A stretch of 64,000 nt of DNA from NCBI GenBank assembly GCA_025266875.1, contig JALLLT010000019.1:1-64000 (forward strand), in the 5' to 3' direction. The translations under genes were made by a program, and so were the position numbers. Below, in pieces: positions 23,893 to 34,964 of this stretch. The notes beneath the pieces were generated by a model that had not been told where the DNA came from, ran no database searches, and saw nothing but the letters and a program-made list of their open reading frames with translations. This DNA is from Fennellomyces sp. T-0311. Its lineage: Eukaryota > Mucoromycota > Mucoromycetes > Mucorales > Lichtheimiaceae. Each line of letters begins with the position of its first letter. Positions within the stretch are counted from its first letter, which is position 1.

Positions 23893-25912
23893 AAGACGAG
23901 CCTCAGGGCGCTGATGGGAGGGGTGCTGCAGCTCTCCGTCATCATCTTTGCATGCCATCTTCTTCTTTGATCTTGAACCGTCATTCCTGTGCATGCGATA
24001 TCTTGATTTTCTGGAGAGGTACGTCACCATGGAATCGTATATTAGATGGTGCGATATACATAGGATGTATATACTATCTTATGATCACACACGAAGCGTT
24101 CGACGTGCAATTCTTGAAGCTCCTCGCCTCCTTGGGAGCAATGTGAGCTGGAGTGAAACTCGTCAATGAAAATAAGAAGCGCGTATCTAGCTAGCTTTTT
24201 CGAAAATCCCTAAGTGATAGGTGGTAATTAGTTGAAAGGAGATGTTTTAAAGTAGTGCGTGGTGCAGCTATATACGTTACCCAATGCGGAAGTGGTGCGA
24301 ATCCACTCATATGCGACAAGGCAGCGTCTCCATATGCAACGATTGTCGGGCGATGGTCTCTTTGCCATCCAAACTCCTCTTCAGCATATCTGCGTGCGCG
24401 TTGGCGGTGTCGTCTTCGTTGGCGTTCCGTAGTGCTGTGAATATACAACGGTTTATCCCTCTATTGAAATAAAGAGTCAATATTGTCTAAGTGGGCGTTG
24501 AACAGAACTTACTGGAGTTGTGGGCGGTGTCACGCCACATATTACATTGACGAGTTGCGTCTGAAACGAGTCCCTCGCAGAGTGCAGCATCTGACGATGC
24601 TTCGTATGGTGGAAGTGGCTATTAAATTCAAGCAATCTTTAAGGTAGCATTTTAGTCACTGAAGACACCGTACAAATGTACAGTTGCTTACGACTCGTGA
24701 ACTAGACTGGTGGTTACCACGTATGCAGTAAACTCCAGAAATGATGGAGTGTTTGAAGTGTTTGGTGCAATCATGTCATAGATTACTTGCATATTGGCTT
24801 TCTGGCGATTTCGGTTTTCCTTGTCGTTAAACCAATTTTGCATCACTTGATGTCTGTAGTGTGATGAGTACATGATTATTTGCTCTCAGTCAATACTTAC
24901 TGATAATGCCTGGAGGGTACTTCAACAATGGTATCTCTTCGGAGCTCAGGATTCATTTTAAATGGCTCTTCGTGTGGACTTGCAGTTATGAATGACCGCT
25001 TGCCTGGAAAAATACCCTTAATAACCCGTATATATATTGCGCTTGGATCCATACTGGGTCAATGCTGACAAGTCTTGATTGCTCAAGCCTCTGTGCTATG
25101 AAGCCCATTGGCCCTTTTTTCAAGGTATAGAGCCCGTGTCGCCATCAGTGAGGTTCAGACTCCGTGGCAATTTTTGTAAATCGTTTCTTGTTTCCGGGAA
25201 ACGTTCTGATAAACGATATACATTAACAAGATTATTTCCGGATCATTGATTTTGGCTTACCCACGTTTGCACCACCGCGTGGGCGTTCGAAACGGAACCG
25301 TATAGATTCGCCATCTTTCTCGATGGATCCGGAAAAAACGTATAGGCCGATCAGGGAGATCTAAGTAAAAGAAGGCTATAAATATTAAATGAAATACTAT
25401 GCGACAGAATTGCGTACGTTGGCTCCCGTATCGCCACCTTCGTCGCTGGACATGGTCAATGCGATATAATGTCTCCCAAAAAGTCTGTTGTAGAAACGGG
25501 TTGCGCATAAGAATATCAAAGCGCAGTTGCGATATGAACCGTCCGTTCTAATAAGCTAATGTGTTAGCAGTGCTTTAGATAAATGTAGCATAAAGCCTAC
25601 TGGCTGAATGAAACCATCCGGCATTTGGTGCACTCCTGGTCTTGCAAGATGAACAGTTCGTAAGATGCTCCACATACACCGGCCGTCAATGTTATAGAAT
25701 CCGATCTGGTGTTTACCGAGTGGAAGCAACGAAAATAGTTTTGCGCCAATACTATGGGCAACATTCAGAAGATATCGATTGAAACGCGCAACGTTTATAA
25801 TGAACTGGTTCGATGTTGTTCGGGAACGTCCTGATGCAATGGCTTCGAAGTCAACACCAGTCAAAAACTCTTCATAGTGCCTGTGGAGTTCCCTAATCTG
25901 ATTTTAGCTCAT
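23893..25912 (-). pseudogene. Fanzor (eukaryotic TnpB-like, RuvC-fold nuclease), decayed
   Basis: Several minus-strand exons line up in the order expected for Fanzor. An N-terminal block IGAKLFSLLPLGKHQIGFYNID is at ~25,750-25,670. IEKDGESIRFRFERP is at ~25,300. RLVSIDP (~25,050) is followed after a gap by GKRSFITAS, which together restore the RuvC-I type DPG motif. RPTIVAYGDAALSHMSG lies at ~24,350-24,290. After a clean GT-AG intron comes KKLARYALLIFIDEFHSSSHC (~24,190-24,120), the relocated Glu and the T/S-S-x-x-C stretch of Fanzors. Fanzors are RNA-guided DNA endonucleases related to TnpB and Cas12. Damage: one-base offsets near 25,129 and around the IDP/GKR junction, and the first CxxC knuckle reads CSQG, so the second Cys is missing. 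Exon ends beyond the motifs are approximate and the exact 5' start is not resolved. Confidence 0.72.
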
Positions 25913-26051
25913 TGTCTACTAGAAATAATTACCGTGTAGCCTTATATATTAAATAATGATGATGTCTAAACGATATTTTTTTTCATGATATAAAGGTGCG
26001 AGCCAGCTGACAGGAGGGATGCTCATTCAGTCATATGAAACGAGACAGATG

Positions 26052-27417
26052 TTAAAAACGTTTTTTTGGACGTCCTCGTTTTCTTTTGGCTGCTGGTTGT
26101 CCGACTTCTCCCTGGCTGTTGGTGTCTAAAATGTTTATGTTAAACTATGTGCGAGAGGAAATTCAAGAAATATTTATTACCTCTGCTTCTGAGTCGTTGC
26201 GATATGCGCTGAGGTCCATTACCTTCAACTTGACTTTGGGCACAGCCTCGGCCACGAACTTGGGTACGACCTTGAGCACGACCTTGGCAACGGCCTTGGG
26301 GTGAATCTTCTTCCATACGTTCTTGGACATCATCTTCATAATGGTCTTGACCACCTGTATATAGGAGTTGTTGCTGTATCAAAATACCTGAATGCGCGTA
26401 GAAAAAATCACTTACTAGCATATATAACATGTGGCTCACTGTCTTGGCCGTCTTGAATAACAGGTGCTAAAAACATATTACGTCAATGTTGCATATGTAA
26501 TCACGCAAAAGAGGAGTTTCTTACGAGTGGTAGGTATTTGCTGGATATTCTGATGCGGTAGGTCATACCGTAAATAAACTGTTAGCCTTATATAAAGAAA
26601 ACACTGGCAACATACTGAATATTGTTTTCTGTAGCGACTTCATTATTGTTGACTTCAGGTTGACCTTCGCCATCATTTTCATCTACCCACTGATTTAGAA
26701 AATAGTTCGTCACAGAGATAATCATCGCTTACCGTTACCATTACGATTACGATGCTTTGTTTTTTTCCATGCCTTTACCATAAGCAATCTTACACCCCAA
26801 AACCTCTGGCAAGCCTGCAATGGATATTCGTCACCAACGCAAGCTTAAAGAGCAGCAGTGGCTGTCTCCCTCTGTGTAGGAGTGAGACTTTGCCAGAGAG
26901 TTGTTTCTGGAAGTGACATTGAAGATCGCATATTGATCGCTATCGACATGCCATAATGCATTGAATTGCTTTTGAATGTTAGGAAATAGGAATCTTCCCA
27001 ATGTTCTGCACTTCTATGCTTCGCCATAACATCTTTTCCAAGTTGTTCGAAAAGATCCCAGAAGAACTGCCTAGTACTGCCATCATCACATTCTGGATGC
27101 TTGTAAGCTCACGCAATAGCCATATCTTTGAATGGTGTTGGAGCAGACGCAGGTGAGACAGCAGGTGCCTCCGTATTAGTCGTGACAGTATTACGGCTCA
27201 GCTCCATTGCTTGAACTTGATGTTCTAGTTCTTGACATCGGACGGATATGCTCGTGACTTTTTGGGTAAGGGTTGATATTGTGGTATCCGCTTTCTGAAC
27301 AGTCATCTTGAGCGAAGAAATTTCATTGGTCAATGTCTGAAGCGACGATGTAACGGTAGAGAAACTCTGTAATGCTACAACTAGCGGATTCTGTTCAACA
27401 TTACTGAAGTTACTCAT
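26052..27417 (-). pseudogene. AT-hook, coiled-coil transposon protein (copy B)
   Basis: Starts at 27417 with an N-terminal coiled coil of regularly spaced hydrophobic residues (LQTLTNEISSLKMTVQKADT). It continues with FLTFKSNSMHYGMS and, after an in-frame TAA near 26,850, VGDEYPLQACQRFWGVRLL; both blocks match copy A at 6724-8542. Short exons follow, separated by small introns, and the frame ends with KRKRGRPKKRF, an AT-hook, and a stop at 26052. The TAA between TATAAL and ACVGDEYPL makes this copy defective unless an unseen intron removes it. It lies between the Fanzor and the Tnp2 gene, 264 bp from the latter and divergent from it. A role as a DNA-binding accessory of the transposon is inferred from the AT-hook and from copy A. 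Confidence 0.65.
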
Positions 27418-27681
27418 GATGGTGTAGGACTGTAGTGGAACGCATACAAGGCAGTTGCAAGGTAGAAATAAACAAAAACGAATCACCCTAAAGCTCATAT
27501 GATCCCCCTCCTTTTTGCCATATGATCATCTATCCCTGTTCAACAAACACTTCTTCTTCTCCCACTTTAACGTTTTTCACCCTACTTTATCGCTTGATCT
27601 CTATCCACACGAAGTATGTTCTTCGACCGTTTTGACAATAACACACATTGATCCATTATTGTTAAATTTCAGTATCCTAAT

Positions 27682-30604
27682 ATGGGTAACAAACGAAAAC
27701 GTTCAGGGAGCCAACGATGCACATTATGTAACGGGGTATTTGCATCATCCTTCTACTCAAAGCATATACCAGAATGTGCAAGGACTTATCTTCAGTTCTT
27801 AAGTAGCATTGCAAGCTCAAGTACAACTGACGTACAGTAAACGCATGATAAGTGTAATTGGATCGAAGGCTGACATATACACAGCAGGTTCAAGAGAGTA
27901 CTACCACAGCTTCTATGGAAACGATCTCTAGCAACGAGGTTTGAAAAAGTATAAGTACTTTTGGCTTCATAGCTAATTACAATTTTTAGACCCCTAGTGC
28001 AGCTGAAGAAGAGTATAACGTCGAATACGATGCGCAACAGCAGCACATGGATCTCGATGACTTCAGCTCTTTCAATGGTCTAATTGAAGAAGCTATAACT
28101 CAAGAACGACTTGGCAGCGATCTCGACAACCATTGCCAACTCACTATTGACGACGATCTCGAAAACAATCTCTCTCCCATTCCTGACCATGTCAGCGCTC
28201 CACCTACCAGCAATGCTCCAGCGGTTCCTAGTACTCATAGTACAGATGAGTATTCTGACAGCGACGACGATTTGGAAAATGCTGGCAATGAGAATGAGTA
28301 TGATTTCCACGCAACCACCGCACCGCAAAACCTGACCACCGATACTAGCCATGAATTGTACGCATTATTCAAAAGATTTGGCGCACAACGGGACCTGTAT
28401 GATCAGACAGTCAAGATATTCAACAAGTATACAGCTGAATCGCTACCACCGCTACTGTCAACGCATCGAGCACGCATTATTTTGCGACAACGCAACCCAA
28501 TCCAGCCAAAAAACTTCGATGTATGTCAAAAGGGATGCAAGCTGTACAAGCATGGCGACAAATTGATGCAGTGCAGTAAATGCGGATCACCGAGGAAGAA
28601 GCGCAGTAAAAAAGGCAGTCGACTTGTTCCCGTCAAAAGCATGCAATATTTATCACTCAAGGACCAACTTGCGATGCTTATCAGCGAACCAAAAACCCGC
28701 AACTTGCTCAAATATCGAAGTCAATATGAGCCAACCGAAAATATGTTCAAAGATGTAATTGACGGGACAGCGCACCGCGAAGCTCAGGAATCATGCTTTA
28801 CGAACGAAATGGACATCGCGCTCGCACTCTTTACAGACGCTTTTGACCCTTTCCAAACCGGTACGCATTCGATGATGCTTGTGCACGTTGTGATCCTGAA
28901 CTTGCCGTCCAAAATACGATATAAAGATGATTACACGCTACAACTCTATGTTACCCCAGGACCCAATAAGCCGGATAGTAACAACGTATTTACCTTCCTT
29001 GACCCACTGCTGGAGGACCTGAAGCTTTTGCGAAACAAAGGGATTATTGTCAAAACTGATGATGGCGATATACAAGCACGTGTCCATCTACTCTTCACCG
29101 GTGGAGATATTCCTGCCTGTACCAAACTGGCGTGCCACAGTGGTCATTCTCACCGTTGTGGTTGCAGAACATGTACTATAAGAGGCGAGTTCGTTGATCA
29201 TCGCATGACATTCCCTCTTTCATCAGCAAATGTAACACCACAATCTATATTGCGGCTGCAAGACGATTATCTTGCCATCAATGAAACAATAGGCCAAAAA
29301 GCCGTATCTCCGTTCACCGACCTCCATTGCTTCCAAGATGCCATGCTCTTTCCATCTGACATTATACATCTGCTGGGTCCCAATATAGGCAAGCAGCTAG
29401 GGAAGTTGATATGCGGCAAGATTGGGGACAAGGAGCACAATACCCTTTATCTACCACCGAGGATCTGCAACCAAATTGGGGATCTAGTGGCGAAATCTCA
29501 GCCATTAACACCATCATCATTCTCTGGTAGCTGTTCCAATGTATCCACAAAAGGCGGATACTATCCTTCGGTAGGTTGGATACATTTTGTGCTATATATC
29601 GTTCCAACTATTGTTAGCGAATTTTACCAAAATGCTGATACTCGAGCCGCCCTGATAAATTTGTCGATTATTTTTCAGCATGCATGCCGTTATGAGATTT
29701 CGAATGAGCAACTTGCCGATCTTAACGCTCGAGTGACAGCTTGGCATCGATGGCTACAGGATCAAGTGAACGCTAACGCGCTGCCCCAGTCTGTTTTTAC
29801 GGTCAATCAACATTACCTTTCGCATTTATGTGAAGCTATTCAACGGATTGGACCAGTTCGATACCTTGCGGCTTTTTCCATGGAGCGTGCCATTGGTAAT
29901 ATAAGAAACGGATTGGAGCAACTAGTAGTAATACAGGTGTTAATGCTGGTAATGCACTTGTGGACATGGCGGCTATTAAACGGCGGCAACGTGTTGACAA
30001 GAAAGCGCGCACCACCACCGGCTCCCGACCAAAGAAAGTGATCACTATTCCGGACGATGACAAAAGCCTCGAAGTCTGGGGCCCTTTCGAGGAGGACACA
30101 CTTACAGCACGGAAATGTCTTCGACCGCTTAAGAACTTTTGGGCGATGAAGTGCTGCACATTCGACATCGGAATACCTGGTAGCGAACGTATTGAAGTTG
30201 GAAGAAGGATTTGGACTGTTAACGAGCATGTTTTTGGTGGTGGCGAAGGCGAACATTCGATTGCTCGGATGCATCTTTTGGTCGATGTTAACCCAGGTCG
30301 AGATTCTGAATTCAGAAAACGGCAGTACTTAGGCGATATTCAGTTTGCGTTTCGACATAAGTATCAAGACCGTGATGATCGAATTCTGGCTTTGGTGCGT
30401 GTGTATCGAGCAGCAGTGGCGGACAGCCCTTGGCCATTTATCGACAAGTCATCCAGTAAATTACAAGTGATCGACGTTCGTGATATTTTAGGCTTTGCTG
30501 GTCGAGCTGAATCCCAAGACGGAGCACATTACATTTATTGGTCACAACGAGCATCTCCTGAATGTGATCCACCGTTCGATCATGCACACGATCATTTGTT
30601 GTAA
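27682..30604 (+). pseudogene. Tnp2-type (CACTA/EnSpm-like) transposase with one frameshift
   Basis: Three exons (27682-27831, 27885-27938, 27990 onward). The N-terminus has a zinc-knuckle-like segment (RCTLCNGVF...HIPEC). There follow an acidic region, then a Cys cluster CQKGCKLY...CSKCGSPRKK (~28,530-28,590), a long conserved core and the segment CHSGHSHRCGCRTC (~29,130-29,170), a putative zinc site. LHCFQDAMLFPSDIIHLLGP and FSMERAIGNIRN (~29,870-29,910) are characteristic of fungal Tnp2-family transposases, whose RNase-H-fold core cuts CACTA-like ends. At ~29,910 the frame shifts by one base and continues as RIGATSSNTGVNAGNALVD to a C-terminal domain ending at 30604; no splice signal explains the shift. 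Spacing to the divergent AT-hook gene is 264 bp. Overall similarity is to the Tnp2 family; a KDZ-type relative is the alternative. Confidence 0.72.
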
Positions 30605-30856
30605 TTTTTTTTAAGAAAAAAAGCATATTAAGAATACCGTCTCAAGTGTTGAGTTGCTTGTTTTAAAAAAGCATATCATTCTTGAAGATATCGTAAAACA
30701 TGTTTTTGGGACTTAAAAGCTTATTTTACGGCTCTGAAGGCCCTACACTTTTATTCGAAAAACATTTGATTTTTGCATATCTGAATACTGGGATATTCAG
30801 GTTTTGAAGGTCTGAATATTTCCTGCATAGACATTTCCCATCGTGAAAGGCTGCAC
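30605..30856. other. AT-rich stretch with GAATAT-like motifs
   Basis: Between the Tnp2 stop and the Tc1 fragment. Motifs atatctgaatac, gatattcagg and ctgaatattt (30,778-30,828) recall the subterminal blocks of the CACC element. It is probably the right subterminal region of the large island, cut short by the Tc1 fragment. No inverted repeat end is visible. Confidence 0.4.
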
Positions 30857-31141
30857 TTCGTGAAGAGTGGGATAAACTGACCATTGAACTGGCAGAGTCT
30901 CTCATGGGTAGTATGCCAGATCGCTGTAAGGCTGTCATTAAAGCCAAGGAAGAGCATACAAAGTATTAGTGTATTGTCAATACCCCATTTCAAACTTTTT
31001 AACATAAATGCAATTATTTTTTCTAATGGAAGTTGGCAGTTTTAATAATGATACTCTTAAAGAAGTGCCTTTGAAAAACATGCATGTATTTACATAGCAG
31101 CGGAATTCAAAAAATTTCCGAAGACTTTTTGGATGGGAGTG
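30857..31141 (+). mobile_element. 5'-truncated Tc1/mariner remnant
   Basis: Starts abruptly with LREEWDKLTIE and continues MPDRCKAVIKAKEEHTKY to a TAG at 30967. This matches the last ~38 residues of the transposase at 592-1659 with changes. It ends with CTTTTTGGATGGGAGTG (31141) followed by TA, close to the right inverted repeat of copy 1. The left ~1 kb, including the left repeat, is gone. It is a fossil related to copy 1. Confidence 0.85.
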
Positions 31142-31710
31142 TATGTACTATGGACGAACGATATCATGCTTTAGCTAGCTGAATCCTGAAATACATTGAA
31201 TTGTAGTTTACGTACCTGCATAGATTTGTTGACGTATTTTGTACCAACGTATTATGTGTATGTACGTACGATGTACTTTTAAAATGAAAAAAGCTGTATA
31301 TCTGAGGTAATACTCTACAGCTATATATGAACATCAATTGAGGGTAATGATTTCTAGTGTACGACGGAGCTTTTCGATCCGGTTTTCTTTTTCCATTCTA
31401 CCTTTCTGATTGGAAAAAATTTAATAATACTCTAATTAAACTTTGAGCGTTGGTTGCCGCTGTTTAGGCAATCAATGAGCTCAAAAATTCAGTGCCATAA
31501 CTACAAGTTGCTTAAATACACGAAGCTATATATAATGTCTCACACTAGTTTACGCAAATAGCATTGTTATCAAAATGGACTAACTACAGTTAATACAAGC
31601 TAGATACGTTGTAACAAAATTCCTTTGCCGTTTGGTTTCTCTTTTGGTATCTCCATATTCCATATACAGCAAGCACGTGCCCATTGTATCTGCTGCCAAC
31701 TCTATTGTTT
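31142..31710. other. Gap right of the Tc1 fragment
   Basis: AT-rich, no gene recognised. A gtacgtacg stretch at ~31260 and nothing else of note. Confidence 0.5.
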
Positions 31711-31893
31711 GGTGCATTTTGCACATCTCGATCTACTTCTTTACATGGGACCCACGGTCAACACCCACTATTCTATTATACTGGTGCATTCTGCACATCT
31801 CAATCTACCTTTGTACTCAGATCCCCACGGTCAACACCCGATATTCTACTATACATGTGCATTTTGCACATCTTCATCTTACACTCGGATCAT
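31711..31893 (+). repeat. 2.5 tandem copies of a 72-73-bp unit
   Basis: Units begin at 31711, 31783 and 31856 (partial), each opening with the short palindrome-like tgcattttgcaca and containing cccacggtcaacaccc. The two full units are about 80% alike. Open frames over this stretch arise because the unit length can avoid stops, and I do not regard them as genes. Confidence 0.8.
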
Positions 31894-32128
31894 TTCGAGA
31901 AATCCTTTCAGATCAACAACGTGCCTCCGGCAAAACTAGTTATTATCACAGTCGTATATTCAGAACCCAGAGAAAAGAAGCCTATAAATACCCCCGAATT
32001 ATCAAATGAAATAAACCAGTTAACTTGACCTCAATTATCTTGATCATACCTTTCAGAAGCCCAAGACAGGAGCTTACATATGTATTCGATTAACTCACCC
32101 TTTCTATTTCTCTTATTTCAACCTATTT

Positions 32129-32506
32129 GTGGACCCTGTTTCACACAAAACCCTTTTTTATACAAACAATTTCCTTTCACAACAACGTTGGTCATTCGCT
32201 GGTTACGGAATCCCACTTGCCATCAGATGTGCAGAACTCCTCAGAGCGGCAGTCCTTAACTGTGTTCCAGCTATCGATAATAATACCATGATCGGTGGGG
32301 AAGATGTGTTCATTTCAACGATAAAGCTCGAGTCATTAGGAGCAAAGATCCGTATTGCCAGCAGTAGCAATTCAGACAATGGCCAAAAGTATAGTAACAG
32401 AATGCAATTATATCATGGTAGGCGAGTCGGGCGCGTCCACTGCAAGAATTACGAGGTACACGTTCATATCTATAAACCTCACATTGATAGGTACGTAATT
32501 GTGTAG
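32129..32506 (+). CDS. Hypothetical 125-residue protein, possibly Alba-like
   Basis: A single open frame with ordered, non-repetitive composition. The segment YGIPLAIRCAELLRAAVLN followed by MIGGEDVFISTIKLES has the helix-then-strand rhythm and spacing of Alba/Pop-type nucleic-acid-binding proteins (AI..A..L....., then I.I.L), but key Alba residues are not convincing. The ATG at 32129 has no clear promoter signal. It lies between the tandem repeat and the F-box gene and is transcribed toward the latter (convergent). It may be a fragment, or a chance frame. Confidence 0.3.
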   Translation: MDPVSHKTLFYTNNFLSQQRWSFAGYGIPLAIRCAELLRAAVLNCVPAIDNNTMIGGEDVFISTIKLESLGAKIRIASSSNSDNGQKYSNRMQLYHGRRVGRVHCKNYEVHVHIYKPHIDRYVIV

Positions 32507-32781
32507 ATTACTTCGAGCAGTATCAATACGTTTACTTCGGTGTATCAGCAATCCGGGTGCGGTACTTGTTTTTTAGTTGCGACAACTTCTCTATGTAAGC
32601 TACCTATTGAATGTGTGGGCCCATACATAGAGTATCACTCTGCTATCCGATACCGGCTAATAAACGAATTCTGCTACTATTGATAAAGATTTGATACTTA
32701 GGACAGTAGTAAAAGCCGCGTAATTAATTGAACTCTGAAAGAATAACAATGCCAAGCGTGTACAACAAAACACTTTATAAA

Positions 32782-34805
32782 CTAACATATAACCATACAT
32801 TTGATATCTACATTAAATGTAAGTCTCGCTCCTGCAAAGGTAACAGTACGCATGGTGCCAATTTTGAAATCCCAGTATGGCTCAACTTGGGAACCGGTGC
32901 GCCGAGGTCTCTGCTGCTGTATTAATTTTTCTATTTGACCGCGTGTAAGTTCTATTCCGTCATCTTCGATTACTATGTTACTGAAATGAGCGCGTGCCAA
33001 ATTTGGGCTTTTACATAGTATTTGCTGTAGACCAATTTTGCTCACTCGCTGAGAGGATCTAGGGTCGGTTCTTCCTGTCTCGGATACAAACCTGGAAAGG
33101 TACGGGAGATCCGCCAAAGCATCGAGGGTAGCAAACGGTAAATGGCTGGTATTGACTAGACCCAGTGTCTCGATAGCCGTACCGCCAAGCGTTTTGATAA
33201 ACGCCAGCAACTCATCATCTTGTACCGCAGAATCGATGTGTATATTAAGTGCTTTCAGCGTCGGTACCATGGCAAGTGCTTGCAGTGATTTATATCCAAG
33301 CGCTTCTCCATGGGAAACTTGTATGGACCCCAGGTTTGACTTTAGGGCTAAACTTTGGAGAAAGTAAGCAACGTCTTGGTCGCTATCCATCTCTTGATCA
33401 TGCTTCCACTTGATTGCGACTAACGAAAGGTATGCTAACCGTGTCGGATGTTCAAAGTAGCAAGGTAGTTTGACAGATAAAGTTGTTTTATACAAAAAGA
33501 ATTTCTCCAATGCGGGGAATCGTTCGAGCATTGTCAATAGCGAAAGATCGTTATCCAACTTGGAGTGGTATTTTAGCGACCGCAGATAGCGCATTGTGGT
33601 AAGAGATCTAATCGTAGCCGAGTCAAGAGATAAATCTGGACAGAAAAGGTCAAGCTTCGCCAGAGAGGGGCAGTGATTAAGAACAGTAACGAGAGAATCC
33701 CCGCTGAGTTGAATACCACGTATAGCCAGCGTATGTAACTGTGGCAATTGTAGTGACTGGAATACAGAAGACCAATCATCATCCTGGGGACCGTGGTTGC
33801 CAATGGATAAGAATTCCAAGATAGCCTGGCTTTTTGCAAGGTGTCGCGCAACTTGATCCTGTGGGCAATGTGACGTCGTGCTGAGGTACCGAAGGCCAAG
33901 GTCATCATTGATATAGGGATCGGTGTTGGGGAGGCCGAATAAGGTATCAAAATCCGTTGAAAGATAGCTGATCTTGGGACACCAGGAGAGCAGCGAGTCG
34001 AGATTAACGGGGGAATGGGGACTGGATATTTCGTATCGTTGTTGCTCGCTAATGAAGCAGCGCAGATCAGGACTTCTTTTCAGAATGCATTCGAGCTGGT
34101 CCTTATCCATAACATGGCCCAGACACAAATGTTTAAGCCTTGTATCGTGGTCGACTGGGACTTTTGCCGTGAAAGTTTGATCATGGCCATCGAAAGCACC
34201 GGTGCGGAGAGCAGTAAAATGGGTAAGCTCTGGACACACGTTGAGTATGTGCGGTAATAGGACCGAAGACAGATTATCTGGCAGCTTCAAGTGTGTCAGA
34301 TGCGATGCGAGCTTTCGCAGCACACCAATAAATGCATCCTGATATGTAATCCTCTCGAACGTTTTGATTTCTTTTTACACGACATCATTAAACCAAGGCT
34401 TCATCCTTTTATACACTATCTTTTACCGAGGGATTCAATTGCGGTGCATTCCCAGTCCAGAAGCCTTTGCATCAAGCAGTAGAGCTCACTTTTGCCTGGT
34501 GTTATCGATGATGCGTCGAGAATGACGTGCTTTACATGGTTTCCCAGGCATCGCTCACGGCGTTTGTAGCTTTTGTATGCGTCGCTCGAACCAAGCGTAA
34601 GCTGCTTCCATACGTGCTGCATATACTGTGGAATCACGTTGTCCCATGCCCGGCACACCGTCATGCACCGTAAGCAATCTTGTTGGCTTACCAAGGAAAA
34701 AATCTCGAGGACAACATCAGCAGGCAATGCAGCCATGAATCCAAGCTCGTCGTCAGTTGTAATCTCTCCAATGATGTGATCGTCATTGCCGCTGACTGTT
34801 GTCAT
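32782..34805 (-). CDS. F-box protein with leucine-rich repeats
   Basis: Two exons (34805-34427 and 34370-32782, 56-nt intron) give 655 residues. Residues ~22-65 form an F-box (MAALPADVVLEIFSLVSQQD, then VCRAWDNVIPQY). The rest is a series of irregular leucine-rich repeats (LTHLKLPDNL, LAKLDLFCPDL, LRSLKYHSKL, LAYLSLVAI). Such proteins serve as substrate receptors of SCF ubiquitin ligases, the F-box binding Skp1 and the repeats binding the target. The splice used restores the frame between IESLE and IKTFERITYQDAF. The target is unknown; large families of these occur in Mucoromycota. The next gene upstream starts beyond it in the same direction, ending 160 bp away. Confidence 0.82.
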
Positions 34806-34964
34806 TATGTGCGAAAGAAGAGCTTACTCAGCCAACCAAGCACATTGGTGCCACGTATGGATGTTCTCGAAGTTGGTACGTATGTACACGCAAGTTGTGT
34901 CTTTGTTAAATAAGAAAAAGAAAGAGCACAATAAATACAGGAAAAGGAAAAAGAAATAAGAATG

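Noticed and set aside
24025..24060. CACCATGGAA near the end of the Fanzor, like the tip of the CACC element
   Set aside because: Only ten bases agree, it lies inside the Fanzor 3' exons, and no inverted partner or 3-bp duplication was found near 30.6-31.2 kb.
31625..32028. Three overlapping plus-strand frames over the 72-bp repeat
   Set aside because: They exist in several frames at once because the repeat lacks stops; the peptides are repeat-derived.
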